This document shows positions 6,166-14,751 of a stretch of DNA of 15,286 nucleotides, in pieces. The translations under genes and the position numbers were made by a program. The DNA lies in NCBI GenBank assembly GCA_945869505.1, contig CAMBOZ010000025.1:1-15286 (forward strand). Direction: 5' to 3'. Positions within the stretch are counted from its first letter, which is position 1; each line of letters starts with the position of its first letter. The stretch comes from Bifidobacterium breve (GTDB lineage Bacteria; Actinomycetota; Actinomycetes; Nanopelagicales; Nanopelagicaceae). Under the pieces are notes generated by a model. That model did not search any database and was not told the origin of the DNA. It worked only from the letters and a program-made list of their open reading frames with translations.

Positions 6166-7156
6166 CCACGGCAATATGTATGGACCAAGTTTTACATTTC
6201 TTGGAATCCCACAATGTGATCTCGATGATCCAAAGTCATATGCCGATGCCGATGTAATTATTGTTGGTGCTCCAATTGATTCTGGAACATCCCACAGATC
6301 AGGTGCCAAGTTTGGCCCGCAAGCAATTCGCGGTGGAGATTACCTACCTCACGATGCAGAGCGTCCACACTTAGCGCTGCGTATCGATGCTTTTAAGGCG
6401 CTCAAGGTTTATGACGCAGGTGACTTGTTGATGCCACCCGGAGATCTAGTGCAATCACTTAAGGTCCTCGAGGCAGCGACGGAGAAAATTTCACGGGCAG
6501 GAAAGATTGCAGTAGTGCTTGGGGGAGATCACTCGATCGCATCCGCTGACGTTGCAGGTATTGCAAATCATCGTGGACAGGGAAAGATTTCAATGATCCA
6601 CTTTGACGCACACGCGGACACAGGTGAAGATCAATTTGGCGCTTTAATTGGGCACGGCACACCAATGCGCCGCCTTATTGAAGGTGGTTCAGTACGTGGA
6701 GATCGATTCCTGCAATTAGGTTTACGTGGCTACTGGCCTGATAGTAAAACTTTGGATTGGATGCGCGATCAAGGAATGCGCTCATACGAAATGACCGAAA
6801 TCCACCACCGTGGCTTAAATACGGTCTTGGATGAATCCTTTGCAACGTTAACTGATGGCTGCGATGGAGTATTTCTCTCGGTGGATATTGATGTTGTTGA
6901 TCCAGGAATGGCACCGGGCACCGGTACTCCTGAACCTGGTGGAATGACGAGTCGCGAATTACTAGAAGCGGTACGCCGAATTTGTCTAGAACTGCCGGTT
7001 GTAGGCATAGATATTGTTGAAGTTGCTCCACCTTTTGATTCTGCAGATATAACTGCAATCTTAGCTAACCGTGTTGTTCTCGAAGCTTTATCCGCGATCG
7101 CTAAGCGTCGCAGCGGCACTCCATATTCTCCGACCCAAAATTTGTTAGATCGTTAA
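6158..7156 (+). CDS. speB: Agmatinase-family ureohydrolase
   Basis: A ureohydrolase of 332 residues that cleaves a guanidino group to urea. The binuclear manganese site is complete: GGDHS (122-126, His125), FDAHAD (149-154, with Asp150, His152 and Asp154) and SVDIDVVDP (241-249, with Asp243 and Asp245), then GTGTPEPGG (254-262). Agmatinase, forming putrescine and urea from agmatine, is the most likely activity given the polyamine transporter and oxidase upstream. Guanidinobutyrase, guanidinopropionase and guanidine hydrolase belong to the same superfamily and cannot be excluded. The gene starts 23 bases after the oxidase stop. The ATG at 6158 is chosen because a -10-like hexamer lies six bases before it; an ATG at 6176 is an alternative. 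Confidence 0.88.
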   Translation: MVNHGNMYGPSFTFLGIPQCDLDDPKSYADADVIIVGAPIDSGTSHRSGAKFGPQAIRGGDYLPHDAERPHLALRIDAFKALKVYDAGDLLMPPGDLVQSLKVLEAATEKISRAGKIAVVLGGDHSIASADVAGIANHRGQGKISMIHFDAHADTGEDQFGALIGHGTPMRRLIEGGSVRGDRFLQLGLRGYWPDSKTLDWMRDQGMRSYEMTEIHHRGLNTVLDESFATLTDGCDGVFLSVDIDVVDPGMAPGTGTPEPGGMTSRELLEAVRRICLELPVVGIDIVEVAPPFDSADITAILANRVVLEALSAIAKRRSGTPYSPTQNLLDR

Positions 7157-7170
7157 TACCAGGTTTGATG

Positions 7171-8316
7171 ATGAAAGATTTAGTGATTCTGGGATCAACT
7201 GGGTCCATTGGTGTGCAAGCGTTAGAAATTGTTGAAGCCAACCCATCGCTCTTTCGTGTTGTTGCGATTACATCAGCGGGAAATAACCCTAATCTAATCG
7301 TCGAACAAGCTAAAAAATTCAAAGTTCCGGTAATCGGTGTTACAAAAGGCGCAGATTTAATTAAAAGCGCGCTGCCAGATGCCACGGTAATTGATGGCCC
7401 AGATGCATCAACTGAAATAGCCGCAATCACATGTGATGTTGTTTTAAATGGAATTACCGGATCAATTGGTCTTGCACCAACGCTGGCCGCGCTAAAAGTT
7501 GGAAATCGGGTTGCTTTAGCCAATAAGGAATCACTAGTAGCAGGTGGTGATTTAGTAATGTCGATCGCCAAAGCAGATCAACTTCTACCTGTGGATTCAG
7601 AGCATTCAGCGTTGTGGCAATGCTTAATGGGTGGAAGCAAACGGGAAGTTTCTAAGCTAGTTTTAACTGCGAGTGGGGGACCGTTTCGCGAGCGTAAAGA
7701 TCTGAGCGATATAACAGTTGTTGAGGCGCTAAACCATCCGACTTGGTCAATGGGTCCGGTAGTTACTATCAATTCGGCTACTTTGATGAATAAAGGTTTG
7801 GAAATAATTGAAGCGCACTATTTATTCGATATGCCATATTCGCAGATTGAAGCCGTGATCCATCCGCAATCGGTTATTCACTCAATGGTGCAATATGTTG
7901 ACGGTTCGACTATTGCACAAGCATCGCCGCCAAATATGAAGGGACCAATCTCGTTTGCAATGAATTACCCAGATCGAGTTAAAGGTGCAACCACTCCTAT
8001 TGATTGGTCAAAGTCACACACTTGGAGTTTTGAGCCGATCGATAATGAGAGATTTCCAGCGATTGATTTAGCCAGACGCTGTGGAGAGTTAGGTGGAGGG
8101 CTGCCGGCTATCTTCAATGCAGCCAACGAAGTTTGTGTTGCAGCATTTATTGAAGGAAAAATTAGCTTTACCTCTATTATCGAAACCGTGGAAGAAGTAG
8201 TTCAAGCGCTAGGCTCTAAATCAGCGGGTGCCATTAGAGATTTAGCCGATGTCAGTGCTATCGAGAATGATGCGCGACGGATCGCCCAAGAACACATCTC
8301 GAAAGTAGCCCGCTAA
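7171..8316 (+). CDS. dxr: 1-deoxy-D-xylulose 5-phosphate reductoisomerase
   Basis: Second enzyme of the MEP isoprenoid pathway, converting 1-deoxyxylulose 5-phosphate to 2-C-methylerythritol 4-phosphate with NADPH and a divalent metal. From ATG 7171 it has 381 residues, near the family norm. Visible motifs are the NADPH loop GSTGSIG (8-14), NKES (118-121), VDSEH (141-145, metal and substrate binding), GGPFRER (169-175), the flexible-loop motif HPTWSMG (189-195), and NSATLMNKGLE (201-211). TTG 7165 and ATG 7168 are also in frame; 7171 has AGG 7 bases upstream, but the site is weak. The stop overlaps the next gene by one base (TAATG), so it is co-transcribed with the protease gene. Confidence 0.96.
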   Translation: MKDLVILGSTGSIGVQALEIVEANPSLFRVVAITSAGNNPNLIVEQAKKFKVPVIGVTKGADLIKSALPDATVIDGPDASTEIAAITCDVVLNGITGSIGLAPTLAALKVGNRVALANKESLVAGGDLVMSIAKADQLLPVDSEHSALWQCLMGGSKREVSKLVLTASGGPFRERKDLSDITVVEALNHPTWSMGPVVTINSATLMNKGLEIIEAHYLFDMPYSQIEAVIHPQSVIHSMVQYVDGSTIAQASPPNMKGPISFAMNYPDRVKGATTPIDWSKSHTWSFEPIDNERFPAIDLARRCGELGGGLPAIFNAANEVCVAAFIEGKISFTSIIETVEEVVQALGSKSAGAIRDLADVSAIENDARRIAQEHISKVAR

Positions 8317-9464
8317 TGCAACTGCTCGGAATCCTCGCCTTTGTTGTCGCCCTCCTCGTTTCTGTGATGATTCACGAGTTTGGCCACTACTTAACTGCCC
8401 GTAAATATGGAATGCGAGTCTCTGAATTCTTTCTAGGTTTTGGAACCCGACTTTGGTCGCGCAAGCGTGGTGAAACTGAGTTTGGTATCAAAGCAATTCC
8501 TGCTGGTGGTTACTGCCGAATCGAAGGAATGACACCTGATGATGAAATGCCAGAGGGAGAAGAAGGCCGAGCCTTCTATCGGGCATCTGCTGGTAAAAAG
8601 TTAATTGTTTTAGGCGCAGGATCATTTCTACATTTTGTTCTAGGTTATTTACTTCTCTTTACTCTTCTGGCTGGAGTCGGCGTGAATCAGGTACTTCCTG
8701 TGATCGACACCGTTGCACCCAATAGCGCAGCCGCCGCCGCTGGTTTCCAGAAAGGCGATGAGATAGTCGCAATTAATGGAGATCGAAATACCAAATGGCA
8801 AAATCAATTAGATAAGATCCGTAATTCAGAAGGTAAAGAGTTGATCTTCACAGTCAAGCGCGATGGTATGGAAATGGATATTTCTGCAGCACCGCGTATG
8901 ACTGATATTGAAGATGGCACATCTCGGTATGTACTTGGAATCATTAATGAATTTGGAACTAAGCGACTCAGCCCTGTAACTTCAATTGCAGATGCGGCAA
9001 AGTTAACCTGGACATTCACTTCTGCATCCGCAAAAGCGCTGGTTCAGCTACCGACAAAAATTCCAGCTCTTTGGGGGCAAACTTTCGGTGGCGAAGAACG
9101 TGATGAGAACGGTCTAGTTGGTGTGGTCGGAGTGGCGCGAGTATCGGGACAAGTCTCCTCTAGCGGAGAGTTGACGACATCTCAGAGAATTGGCACCTTC
9201 ATCTTGATTGTGGCTAGCTTAAATATTTTTGTTGGTCTCTTTAATTTATTGCCGATACTGCCTCTCGATGGCGGGCATATGGCTGTTGCGATTGCCGATG
9301 CAATTCGCGCATTCATTGCCAGGTTGCGTGGAAGACCTGCTCCGGCCGCGATAGATATTAAGGTGCTAACCCCAATAACGGCGGTTGTCTTCGTCATTTT
9401 GGCCGCACTCACTGTTTTGCTGTTGATTGCAGATATTTTCAATCCAATTTTATTGAACTTTTAA
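8316..9464 (+). CDS. rseP: Site-2-type intramembrane zinc metalloprotease (RseP/Rip1 family)
   Basis: A membrane protease of 382 residues that cuts transmembrane segments, typically of anti-sigma factors during envelope stress. The first membrane segment carries the zinc motif HEFGH (His20, Glu21, His24). A PDZ-like domain spans about 123-200 (PVIDTVAPNSAAAAAGFQKGDEIVAING region). The third zinc ligand lies in NLLPILPLDGGH (310-321) in the C-terminal membrane part, and a final hydrophobic helix ends the protein. One PDZ domain, as in actinobacterial Rip1, differs from the two in E. coli RseP. The ATG overlaps the dxr stop by one base. The dxr - protease - ispG order is the usual actinobacterial one. 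The target anti-sigma factor cannot be told from the window. Confidence 0.94.
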   Translation: MQLLGILAFVVALLVSVMIHEFGHYLTARKYGMRVSEFFLGFGTRLWSRKRGETEFGIKAIPAGGYCRIEGMTPDDEMPEGEEGRAFYRASAGKKLIVLGAGSFLHFVLGYLLLFTLLAGVGVNQVLPVIDTVAPNSAAAAAGFQKGDEIVAINGDRNTKWQNQLDKIRNSEGKELIFTVKRDGMEMDISAAPRMTDIEDGTSRYVLGIINEFGTKRLSPVTSIADAAKLTWTFTSASAKALVQLPTKIPALWGQTFGGEERDENGLVGVVGVARVSGQVSSSGELTTSQRIGTFILIVASLNIFVGLFNLLPILPLDGGHMAVAIADAIRAFIARLRGRPAPAAIDIKVLTPITAVVFVILAALTVLLLIADIFNPILLNF

Positions 9465-9494
9465 GTATAAATCGCCCAGCAATGATTTTTAAGG

Positions 9495-9507
9495 CAGAAT
9501 AGCGCTC
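9495..9507 (+). promoter_or_regulatory. Possible leaderless -10 for ispG
   Basis: CAGAAT at 9495-9500 ends seven bases before ATG 9508. No Shine-Dalgarno sits at a useful distance; the AAGG at 9491-9494 is 13 bases away. The -35 region is not recognisable, so this is weaker than the similar arrangements at speB and proS. Confidence 0.3.
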
Positions 9508-10659
9508 ATGGTTGATCTAGGTATTCCAAGCGCCCCACCTGCACCGCTACATCCACGACGCAAGACAAATCAATTGCAGGTTGGCAGCGTTGGTGTCGGT
9601 AGCGACTCACCGGTGAGTGTGCAATCAATGTGTACAACTCTTACAGCCGATGTAAATTCAACACTTCAACAAATAGCTGAGTTAACTGCAGCGGGATGCC
9701 AGATTGTGCGCGTTGCAGTTCCAAGCCAAGATGACGCCGACGCATTGGCGCAGATCGCAAAGAAGTCTCAGATACCTGTGATTGCCGATATTCACTTTCA
9801 ACCAAAATATATATTTGCGGCAATTGATGCAGGCTGTGCAGCGGTACGTGTAAATCCTGGGAACATTAAACAATTTGATGACAAGGTAAAGGAAGTTGCT
9901 AAAGCTGCTGGCGATGCCGGTATACCTATTCGAATCGGTGTTAACGCTGGTTCGCTTGATCCTCGTTTGCTCGCAAAGTACGGAAAAGCTACTCCTGAAG
10001 CACTAGCTGAATCCGCGCTCTGGGAAGCCTCGCTATTTGAAGAACATGGTTTCTCAAATATTAAAATCTCGGTCAAACATCACGACCCCGTAACAATGGT
10101 TAAGGCATATCGCCTCTTGGCTGCTCAATGTGCTTACCCATTACACCTTGGAGTAACTGAAGCAGGACCGGCATTTCAGGCGACAATTAAATCTGCTACC
10201 GCATTTGGAATTTTATTGGCAGAAGGTATCGGCGACACGATTCGCGTATCAATGTCAGCGCCACCAGTTGAAGAAGTCAAAGTTGGAATATCAATTCTTG
10301 AATCACTAAATCTGCGCCAACGAAAGTTAGAGATCGTCTCTTGTCCTTCGTGTGGCCGCGCTCAAGTAGATGTTTACTCACTCGCTGAAAAAGTTCAGGC
10401 TGGGCTTGAAGGAATGACTGTTCCACTTCGCGTTGCCGTAATGGGTTGCGTGGTCAATGGTCCAGGAGAAGCGCGTGAAGCTGATCTTGGCGTGGCTTCC
10501 GGTAATGGAAAAGGTCAGATATTTGTTAAGGGTGAAGTTATAAAGACTGTGCCTGAAGCGATGATTGTTGAAACCCTAATCGAAGAAGCGATGCGTCTTG
10601 CTGAAGAAATGGAAGCTGCCGGAGTGACTTCAGGCGAACCTTCCGTCACAGTCAAGTAA
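9508..10659 (+). CDS. ispG: 4-hydroxy-3-methylbut-2-enyl diphosphate synthase (flavodoxin/ferredoxin-dependent)
   Basis: Penultimate enzyme of the MEP pathway (also called GcpE), reducing methylerythritol cyclodiphosphate to HMBPP with a [4Fe-4S] cluster. The protein has 383 residues. It has the N-terminal TIM-barrel segments ([29 protein letters not shown]) and the C-terminal cluster domain. The cluster ligands are visible: Cys279 and Cys282 in SCPSCGR, Cys314 in [11 protein letters not shown], and Glu321 in the same segment. It starts 43 bases after the protease gene. With dxr two genes upstream, two non-adjacent MEP steps flank the protease, as is usual in Actinobacteria. Confidence 0.97.
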   Translation: MVDLGIPSAPPAPLHPRRKTNQLQVGSVGVGSDSPVSVQSMCTTLTADVNSTLQQIAELTAAGCQIVRVAVPSQDDADALAQIAKKSQIPVIADIHFQPKYIFAAIDAGCAAVRVNPGNIKQFDDKVKEVAKAAGDAGIPIRIGVNAGSLDPRLLAKYGKATPEALAESALWEASLFEEHGFSNIKISVKHHDPVTMVKAYRLLAAQCAYPLHLGVTEAGPAFQATIKSATAFGILLAEGIGDTIRVSMSAPPVEEVKVGISILESLNLRQRKLEIVSCPSCGRAQVDVYSLAEKVQAGLEGMTVPLRVAVMGCVVNGPGEAREADLGVASGNGKGQIFVKGEVIKTVPEAMIVETLIEEAMRLAEEMEAAGVTSGEPSVTVK

Positions 10660-10680
10660 TTACGCGATAAGGTTGCGCCT
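10645..10680 (+). promoter_or_regulatory. Candidate leaderless promoter of proS
   Basis: TAAGGT at 10668-10673 fits TAnnnT and ends seven bases before ATG 10681. GTCACA at 10645-10650 lies 17 bases upstream and matches four of six bases of TTGACA. There is no Shine-Dalgarno. The spacing predicts an mRNA beginning at or next to the ATG, which favours 10681 over the in-frame ATG at 10690. Confidence 0.45.
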
Positions 10681-12414
10681 ATGTTGCGCATGTCCACCTT
10701 ATTTCTTCGCACTCTGCGCGATGATCCGGCCGATGCTGAAGTACCAAGCCATCGCCTCCTAGTCCGCGCTGGCTATATCCGACGAATTGCAGCAGGTATT
10801 TACTCTTGGCTACCACTTGGTGTGATCACCTTGCGCAATGTAGAGCGGATTATCCGCGAAGAGATGGACTCAGCTGGTTTCCAAGAAGTTCACTTTCCAG
10901 CGCTCCTACCGCGCGAAGCGTATGAATCAACCAATCGTTGGGAAGAGTACGGTCCATCACTATTTCGTCTGCAAGATCGTAAGGGCGGAGATTACCTCTT
11001 AGGTCCAACCCACGAAGAGATGTTTACCTTGATGGTTAAAGGTGAGTACTCGTCATATAAAGATTTACCTTTAATTATTTATCAGATCCAAAATAAGTTC
11101 CGTGACGAAGCTCGTCCCCGCAGTGGAATTATCCGCGGTCGTGAATTTGTAATGAAAGATTCATATTCATTTGACCTAACTGATGAGGGACTTGATATTT
11201 CCTATCAGAAACATCGTGATGCCTACATCAGCACATTTGATCGCTTACACCTGAAATACAACATCGTTAAAGCGGTTTCTGGGGCAATGGGTGGCTCAAA
11301 ATCTGAGGAGTTCCTAGCGCCTTGCGATACCGGTGAAGATACTTACGTTCTCTGTCCGAAATGTGGTTTTGCTGCAAATGTCGAAGCCATGGTCACCAAA
11401 GTCACTGCCGAAGATGCCAGCAAAATTCCAGCCCTCGAAGAGTTGGATACTCCAAATACTCCGACGATTGATTCACTCGTTGCAGTTTTAAATGAAAAGT
11501 TCGGGGGAGGCTACACCGGTGCATGTACGCTAAAAAATGTGATGCTCATGGCAGATAACAAAGCGATCTCAGTTCTTGTTCCTGGTGATCGTGAAGTAGA
11601 TCTAAAACGTTTGCAAGCCGGATTACCTGGTGTAGAAGAGTTGCGAACATTTGAAGAGGCAGATTTTGCTAAGTTCCCAAATTTAGTTAAGGGTTACATC
11701 GGACCGCAAGATGCTGAAAAATCTGGAATCACCGTTTATGCAGATCCAAGAGTTGCACCTGGTACATCCTGGGTAACCGGTTCCAATAAGAAAAATCGCC
11801 ATGCGCGCAATGTGGTTAATGGCAGAGATTTCACTCCATTTGCATATGTAGAGGCTGCAGAAATTCGTGAAGGTGATGCCTGTCCGGAGTGCACTACCGC
11901 TGTCGTAATTGATCGCGCCATTGAGATTGGCCATATCTTCCAACTCGGTCGCAAGTATGCAGATGCACTCGGTCTAACGGTCTTAGATCAAAACGGTAAG
12001 TCCCAAGTAGTAACAATGGGTTCTTATGGAATTGGCGTATCGCGCGCTGTCGCTGCGATAGCCGAGCAGAGTTATGACGAAATCGGCCTTTCCTGGCCAG
12101 TAGAAATTGCGCCAGCAAAAGTTCACATCGTTGCAACCGGTAAAGAAGATCTGCCATTTGATACCGCTCTAGATATCGGAAATAAACTAGAAGCAGCTGG
12201 AATAACGGTGATGTTGGATGATCGCCGCGATCCCAGCGCTGGGGTGAAGTTTAAAGATGCTGAGCTAATCGGCATCCCGGTAATTATGGTCGTTGGAAAA
12301 TCACTGGCAGGTGGAAAAGTTGAACTTCGTAACCGCAAGACCGGTGAAAAATCTGAGGTGGCGCTTGCGGATGCGGTTAATTCAGTCACGGCTTTGATCG
12401 CTTCACTCTCATAA
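10681..12414 (+). CDS. proS: Prolyl-tRNA synthetase, bacterial type with editing insertion
   Basis: Class II synthetase that charges tRNA-Pro; 577 residues. The start region (TLRDDPADAEVPSHRLLVRAG, 11-31) and GPTHEE (108-113) are typical of the bacterial form. Motif 2 is FRDEARPRSG (140-149), followed by REFVMKDSYSF (154-164). The long insertion from about 224 to 405 is the cis-editing (INS) domain, and motif 3 is GIGVSR from 450. The insertion is bracketed by two CxxC pairs (Cys225/Cys228 and Cys401/Cys404), absent from the E. coli enzyme and possibly a metal site. The C-terminal anticodon-binding domain begins around 475. ATG 10690 is an alternative start, but the promoter spacing supports 10681. 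Confidence 0.97.
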   Translation: MLRMSTLFLRTLRDDPADAEVPSHRLLVRAGYIRRIAAGIYSWLPLGVITLRNVERIIREEMDSAGFQEVHFPALLPREAYESTNRWEEYGPSLFRLQDRKGGDYLLGPTHEEMFTLMVKGEYSSYKDLPLIIYQIQNKFRDEARPRSGIIRGREFVMKDSYSFDLTDEGLDISYQKHRDAYISTFDRLHLKYNIVKAVSGAMGGSKSEEFLAPCDTGEDTYVLCPKCGFAANVEAMVTKVTAEDASKIPALEELDTPNTPTIDSLVAVLNEKFGGGYTGACTLKNVMLMADNKAISVLVPGDREVDLKRLQAGLPGVEELRTFEEADFAKFPNLVKGYIGPQDAEKSGITVYADPRVAPGTSWVTGSNKKNRHARNVVNGRDFTPFAYVEAAEIREGDACPECTTAVVIDRAIEIGHIFQLGRKYADALGLTVLDQNGKSQVVTMGSYGIGVSRAVAAIAEQSYDEIGLSWPVEIAPAKVHIVATGKEDLPFDTALDIGNKLEAAGITVMLDDRRDPSAGVKFKDAELIGIPVIMVVGKSLAGGKVELRNRKTGEKSEVALADAVNSVTALIASLS

Positions 12415-12415
12415 A

Positions 12416-13201
12416 GTGTTTGCAGAACTAACGCTTTACACGCTTCTCTTTTTAGCAATCGCCGCATTTGCTGCCGGTCTAATCGATGCAATCGCTGGCG
12501 GTGGGGGACTGATTCAACTTCCAGCGCTGATGATTGGTTTGGCTAAGTCTGAAACAGTCGTGATCCTTGGTACCAATAAAGTTCCATCCATTTTCGGTAC
12601 GTCCGCTTCCGCCCTGATGTATCGCCGAAATATTAAAACCGATTCTAAATTGTTAATAACCATGGCGCTGCCGGCATTCCTTGGTTCTATGGGTGGAGCA
12701 TCGCTAGCCTCACGAATCCCTACTGAAGTGTTAAAGCCGCTAGTCGTCTCGCTCTTAATCGCCGTTCTCTTTTATACGTGGAAGAGACCACAACTCGGTC
12801 AGATCGAATTACTTCGCCACAGCGAGCCACTTCGCCTAAAGATTGCCGCTATTGCAGCTCTGGTTATCGGTTTTTATGACGGATTAATTGGTCCCGGAAC
12901 CGGTTCATTCCTAGTTCTGACGCTGGTTGCGATTCTTGGTTTTGCTTTTCTCTCGGCTTCAGCAATCGCCAAGGTAGTAAATGTCGCCACAAATCTAGGT
13001 GCAATTATTATCTTCGGGGCAAATGGCGAGATTATTTGGAAGATTGGCCTAACGCTTGCGATCGCCAACGTCGCTGGCGGACTAATCGGCGCCCACCTAG
13101 CCTTAAAGGGCGGATCTAATCTCGTTCGAAAAGTATTTATGGGGGTGACGTTAGCCTTGATCATCAAGGTAGCCATAGATACCTTCTCCACCTTTAATTA
13201 A
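12416..13201 (+). CDS. TauE/SafE-family membrane permease
   Basis: A hydrophobic protein of 261 residues with about eight membrane segments, belonging to the TauE/SafE (former DUF81) family. The duplicated family motif is visible: GLIDAIAGGGGLIQLPAL near residues 21-38 and GFYDGLIGPGTGSF in the second half, with LGTNKVPSIFGTSASA after the first copy. Known members export or import small sulfur or organic anions such as sulfoacetate, sulfite or taurine-derived compounds; the substrate here cannot be predicted. The start is a GTG one base after the proS stop, without a Shine-Dalgarno, so it is probably translated by coupling to proS. It lies between proS and rimP, amid housekeeping genes. Confidence 0.88.
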   Translation: MFAELTLYTLLFLAIAAFAAGLIDAIAGGGGLIQLPALMIGLAKSETVVILGTNKVPSIFGTSASALMYRRNIKTDSKLLITMALPAFLGSMGGASLASRIPTEVLKPLVVSLLIAVLFYTWKRPQLGQIELLRHSEPLRLKIAAIAALVIGFYDGLIGPGTGSFLVLTLVAILGFAFLSASAIAKVVNVATNLGAIIIFGANGEIIWKIGLTLAIANVAGGLIGAHLALKGGSNLVRKVFMGVTLALIIKVAIDTFSTFN

Positions 13202-13247
13202 TGTTAAACTTTGCTCAGTATTACAACTTAATAACAACTAAATATTT

Positions 13248-13253
13248 AAGGAG
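13248..13253 (+). promoter_or_regulatory. Shine-Dalgarno of rimP
   Basis: AAGGAG lies six bases before the GTG at 13260 and fixes that start. The AT-rich gap before it (13202-13247) probably holds a promoter, for example TTAAAC at 13204-13209 with TTAATA at 13228-13233, but that pairing is weak. I see no terminator hairpin in the gap. Confidence 0.6.
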
Positions 13254-13259
13254 CAACAA

Positions 13260-13739
13260 GTGTCACTGACACAATCAATAACCGATTTAATCTCACCGGC
13301 TGTAACTGAGGCTGGTTTCTTTCTAGAAGAAGTTCAAATCGCATCTCCAGGTAGCCATCGCATCGTCACTTGCATCGTAGATGGCCAAACTCCACTAAAT
13401 CTTGATCAAGTAACGATTGCCTCACGAGTTATTTCAGAACTATTGGATTCTGCTGAATTTATGGGAGAGACTCCATTTACATTAGAAGTGAGTTCACCAG
13501 GAGTCGATCGTCCGTTAACGCAAATACGCCATTGGACAAAGAATTTAACAAGATTGATAAAAGTAACTCTTGGCGATGGCACAGTGACAATTGGACGCCT
13601 AACAGAATTTAACGAAACCCACGCGACTTTGGTTGAAAATATCAAAGGGCGAATCAAGGAACACCTCATCGCATTTGCAGATATAAAGCGTGCTGTAGTT
13701 GAAGTTGAATTCAACCGCAAAGATGCCACCGATGAATAA
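13260..13739 (+). CDS. rimP: Ribosome maturation factor RimP
   Basis: Small cytoplasmic factor needed for 30S subunit maturation; 159 residues, a normal length. The N-terminal domain contains the family signature LEVSSPGVDRPLT (75-87), and the C-terminal part is an SH3-like barrel (about 92-152). The GTG start is supported by AAGGAG six bases upstream. The gene overlaps the start of nusA, giving the conserved rimP-nusA pairing, and begins the translation/transcription cluster that runs to the window end. Confidence 0.95.
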   Translation: MSLTQSITDLISPAVTEAGFFLEEVQIASPGSHRIVTCIVDGQTPLNLDQVTIASRVISELLDSAEFMGETPFTLEVSSPGVDRPLTQIRHWTKNLTRLIKVTLGDGTVTIGRLTEFNETHATLVENIKGRIKEHLIAFADIKRAVVEVEFNRKDATDE

Positions 13740-14715
13740 ATCACAGGTAGATGTAGATGCGCTTATTGCTCTCGCCACCCATAAAGAGATTCCACTTGAA
13801 CAGTTGATTTCCGAAATTGAAGCTGGTGTTCTTGAGGCTTACTATCAAACGCTCGAGCCAAAGCGTCAAGCGCGCGCATCGATAGATCGCGAAAGTGGCG
13901 AGATTTCGATCTTGGTCCCCACTTTCAATGAAATAGGCGAACGAATCAGCGAGGATCGTGACGAACCAGAAGGTTTCGCGCGCACAGTTACCTCAACCGT
14001 GAGACAAGTTATTAAGTTAAAGATGCGCGCCACAAATGATGCAGAAATCGTCGGCGAATTTAGTGCATCTGTGGGCGATGTAATTTCAGGAATCGTTCAG
14101 CAAGGTCGCGACCCCAAGATGATAAACGTCAATTTAGGCCGTGTTGAAGGACGAATTCCGCCACAAGAACAAGTACCAGGTGAGCAGTATCAACATGGTG
14201 ACCGTATTAAATGCTTTGTTGTTGAAGTTAAGCAAGGTATGAAAGGTCCAGAGATTATGCTCTCGCGCAGCCACCCTGCACTTGTTAAACAATTATTTGC
14301 TCTTGAGGTCCCAGAGATCAAAGACCGTATTGTAGAAATTATGGAGGTAGCGCGCGAAGCAGGCCATCGCACGAAAATTGCAGTTCGCTCACATCGCGCA
14401 GGAGTTTCTGCAAAAGGATCACTCATTGGACCGATGGGTGCTCGTTCACGTGCGGTGATGGATGAATTACATGGCGAGAAAATTGATATCGTCGACTGGT
14501 CTGAAGATCCTGCAACATTCGTTGGAGAAGCCTTAGCTCCAGCAAAGGTTTCAAAAGTAGAGATCGTTGACTTAGCAATGCGTTCTGCGAAAGTGACCGT
14601 CCCTGACTATCAACTCTCACTTGCAATTGGCAAAGATGGACAGAATGCAAGACTTGCTGCGCGTTTGACTGGCTGGCGTATAGATATCCATCCAGACACC
14701 CCAGCGACCAGTTAA
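13732..14715 (+). CDS. nusA: Transcription termination/antitermination factor NusA
   Basis: RNA-polymerase-binding factor that modulates pausing, termination and antitermination; 327 residues from ATG 13732. It has the N-terminal RNA polymerase-binding domain (about 1-105), an S1 domain (about 109-180, VGDVISGIVQQG...GRVEGRIP), KH1 with GSLIGPMGAR (229-238) and KH2 with LAIGKDGQNARLAARLTGW. It stops after KH2 like other actinobacterial NusA proteins and lacks the acidic C-terminal repeats of E. coli. The start is uncertain: ATG 13723 and TTG 13699 are in frame and none has a good Shine-Dalgarno. 13732 best matches the actinobacterial N-terminus (…VDVDALIAL) and overlaps rimP by eight bases. 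Confidence 0.95.
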   Translation: MNKSQVDVDALIALATHKEIPLEQLISEIEAGVLEAYYQTLEPKRQARASIDRESGEISILVPTFNEIGERISEDRDEPEGFARTVTSTVRQVIKLKMRATNDAEIVGEFSASVGDVISGIVQQGRDPKMINVNLGRVEGRIPPQEQVPGEQYQHGDRIKCFVVEVKQGMKGPEIMLSRSHPALVKQLFALEVPEIKDRIVEIMEVAREAGHRTKIAVRSHRAGVSAKGSLIGPMGARSRAVMDELHGEKIDIVDWSEDPATFVGEALAPAKVSKVEIVDLAMRSAKVTVPDYQLSLAIGKDGQNARLAARLTGWRIDIHPDTPATS

Positions 14716-14751
14716 TTACGCGCTTATTTAGGTTAATCGGGGCAGATTCGC

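Noticed and set aside
6675..7058. 127-codon - strand open frame inside speB
   Set aside because: It is antisense to the metal-site half of speB; its composition (many Gln, His, Leu) is typical of a shadow frame.
7101..7571. 156-codon open frame on the - strand across the speB/dxr junction
   Set aside because: It is antisense to conserved dxr and speB coding sequence, with no recognisable protein and no promoter or ribosome site.
12123..12491. 122-codon - strand open frame over the end of proS
   Set aside because: It overlaps the conserved ProS anticodon-binding domain and shows no family features.
13155..13169. 15-base palindrome at the end of the TauE/SafE gene
   Set aside because: It is coding sequence for a membrane helix, has no T-run, and is short enough to arise by chance, so it is not called a terminator.
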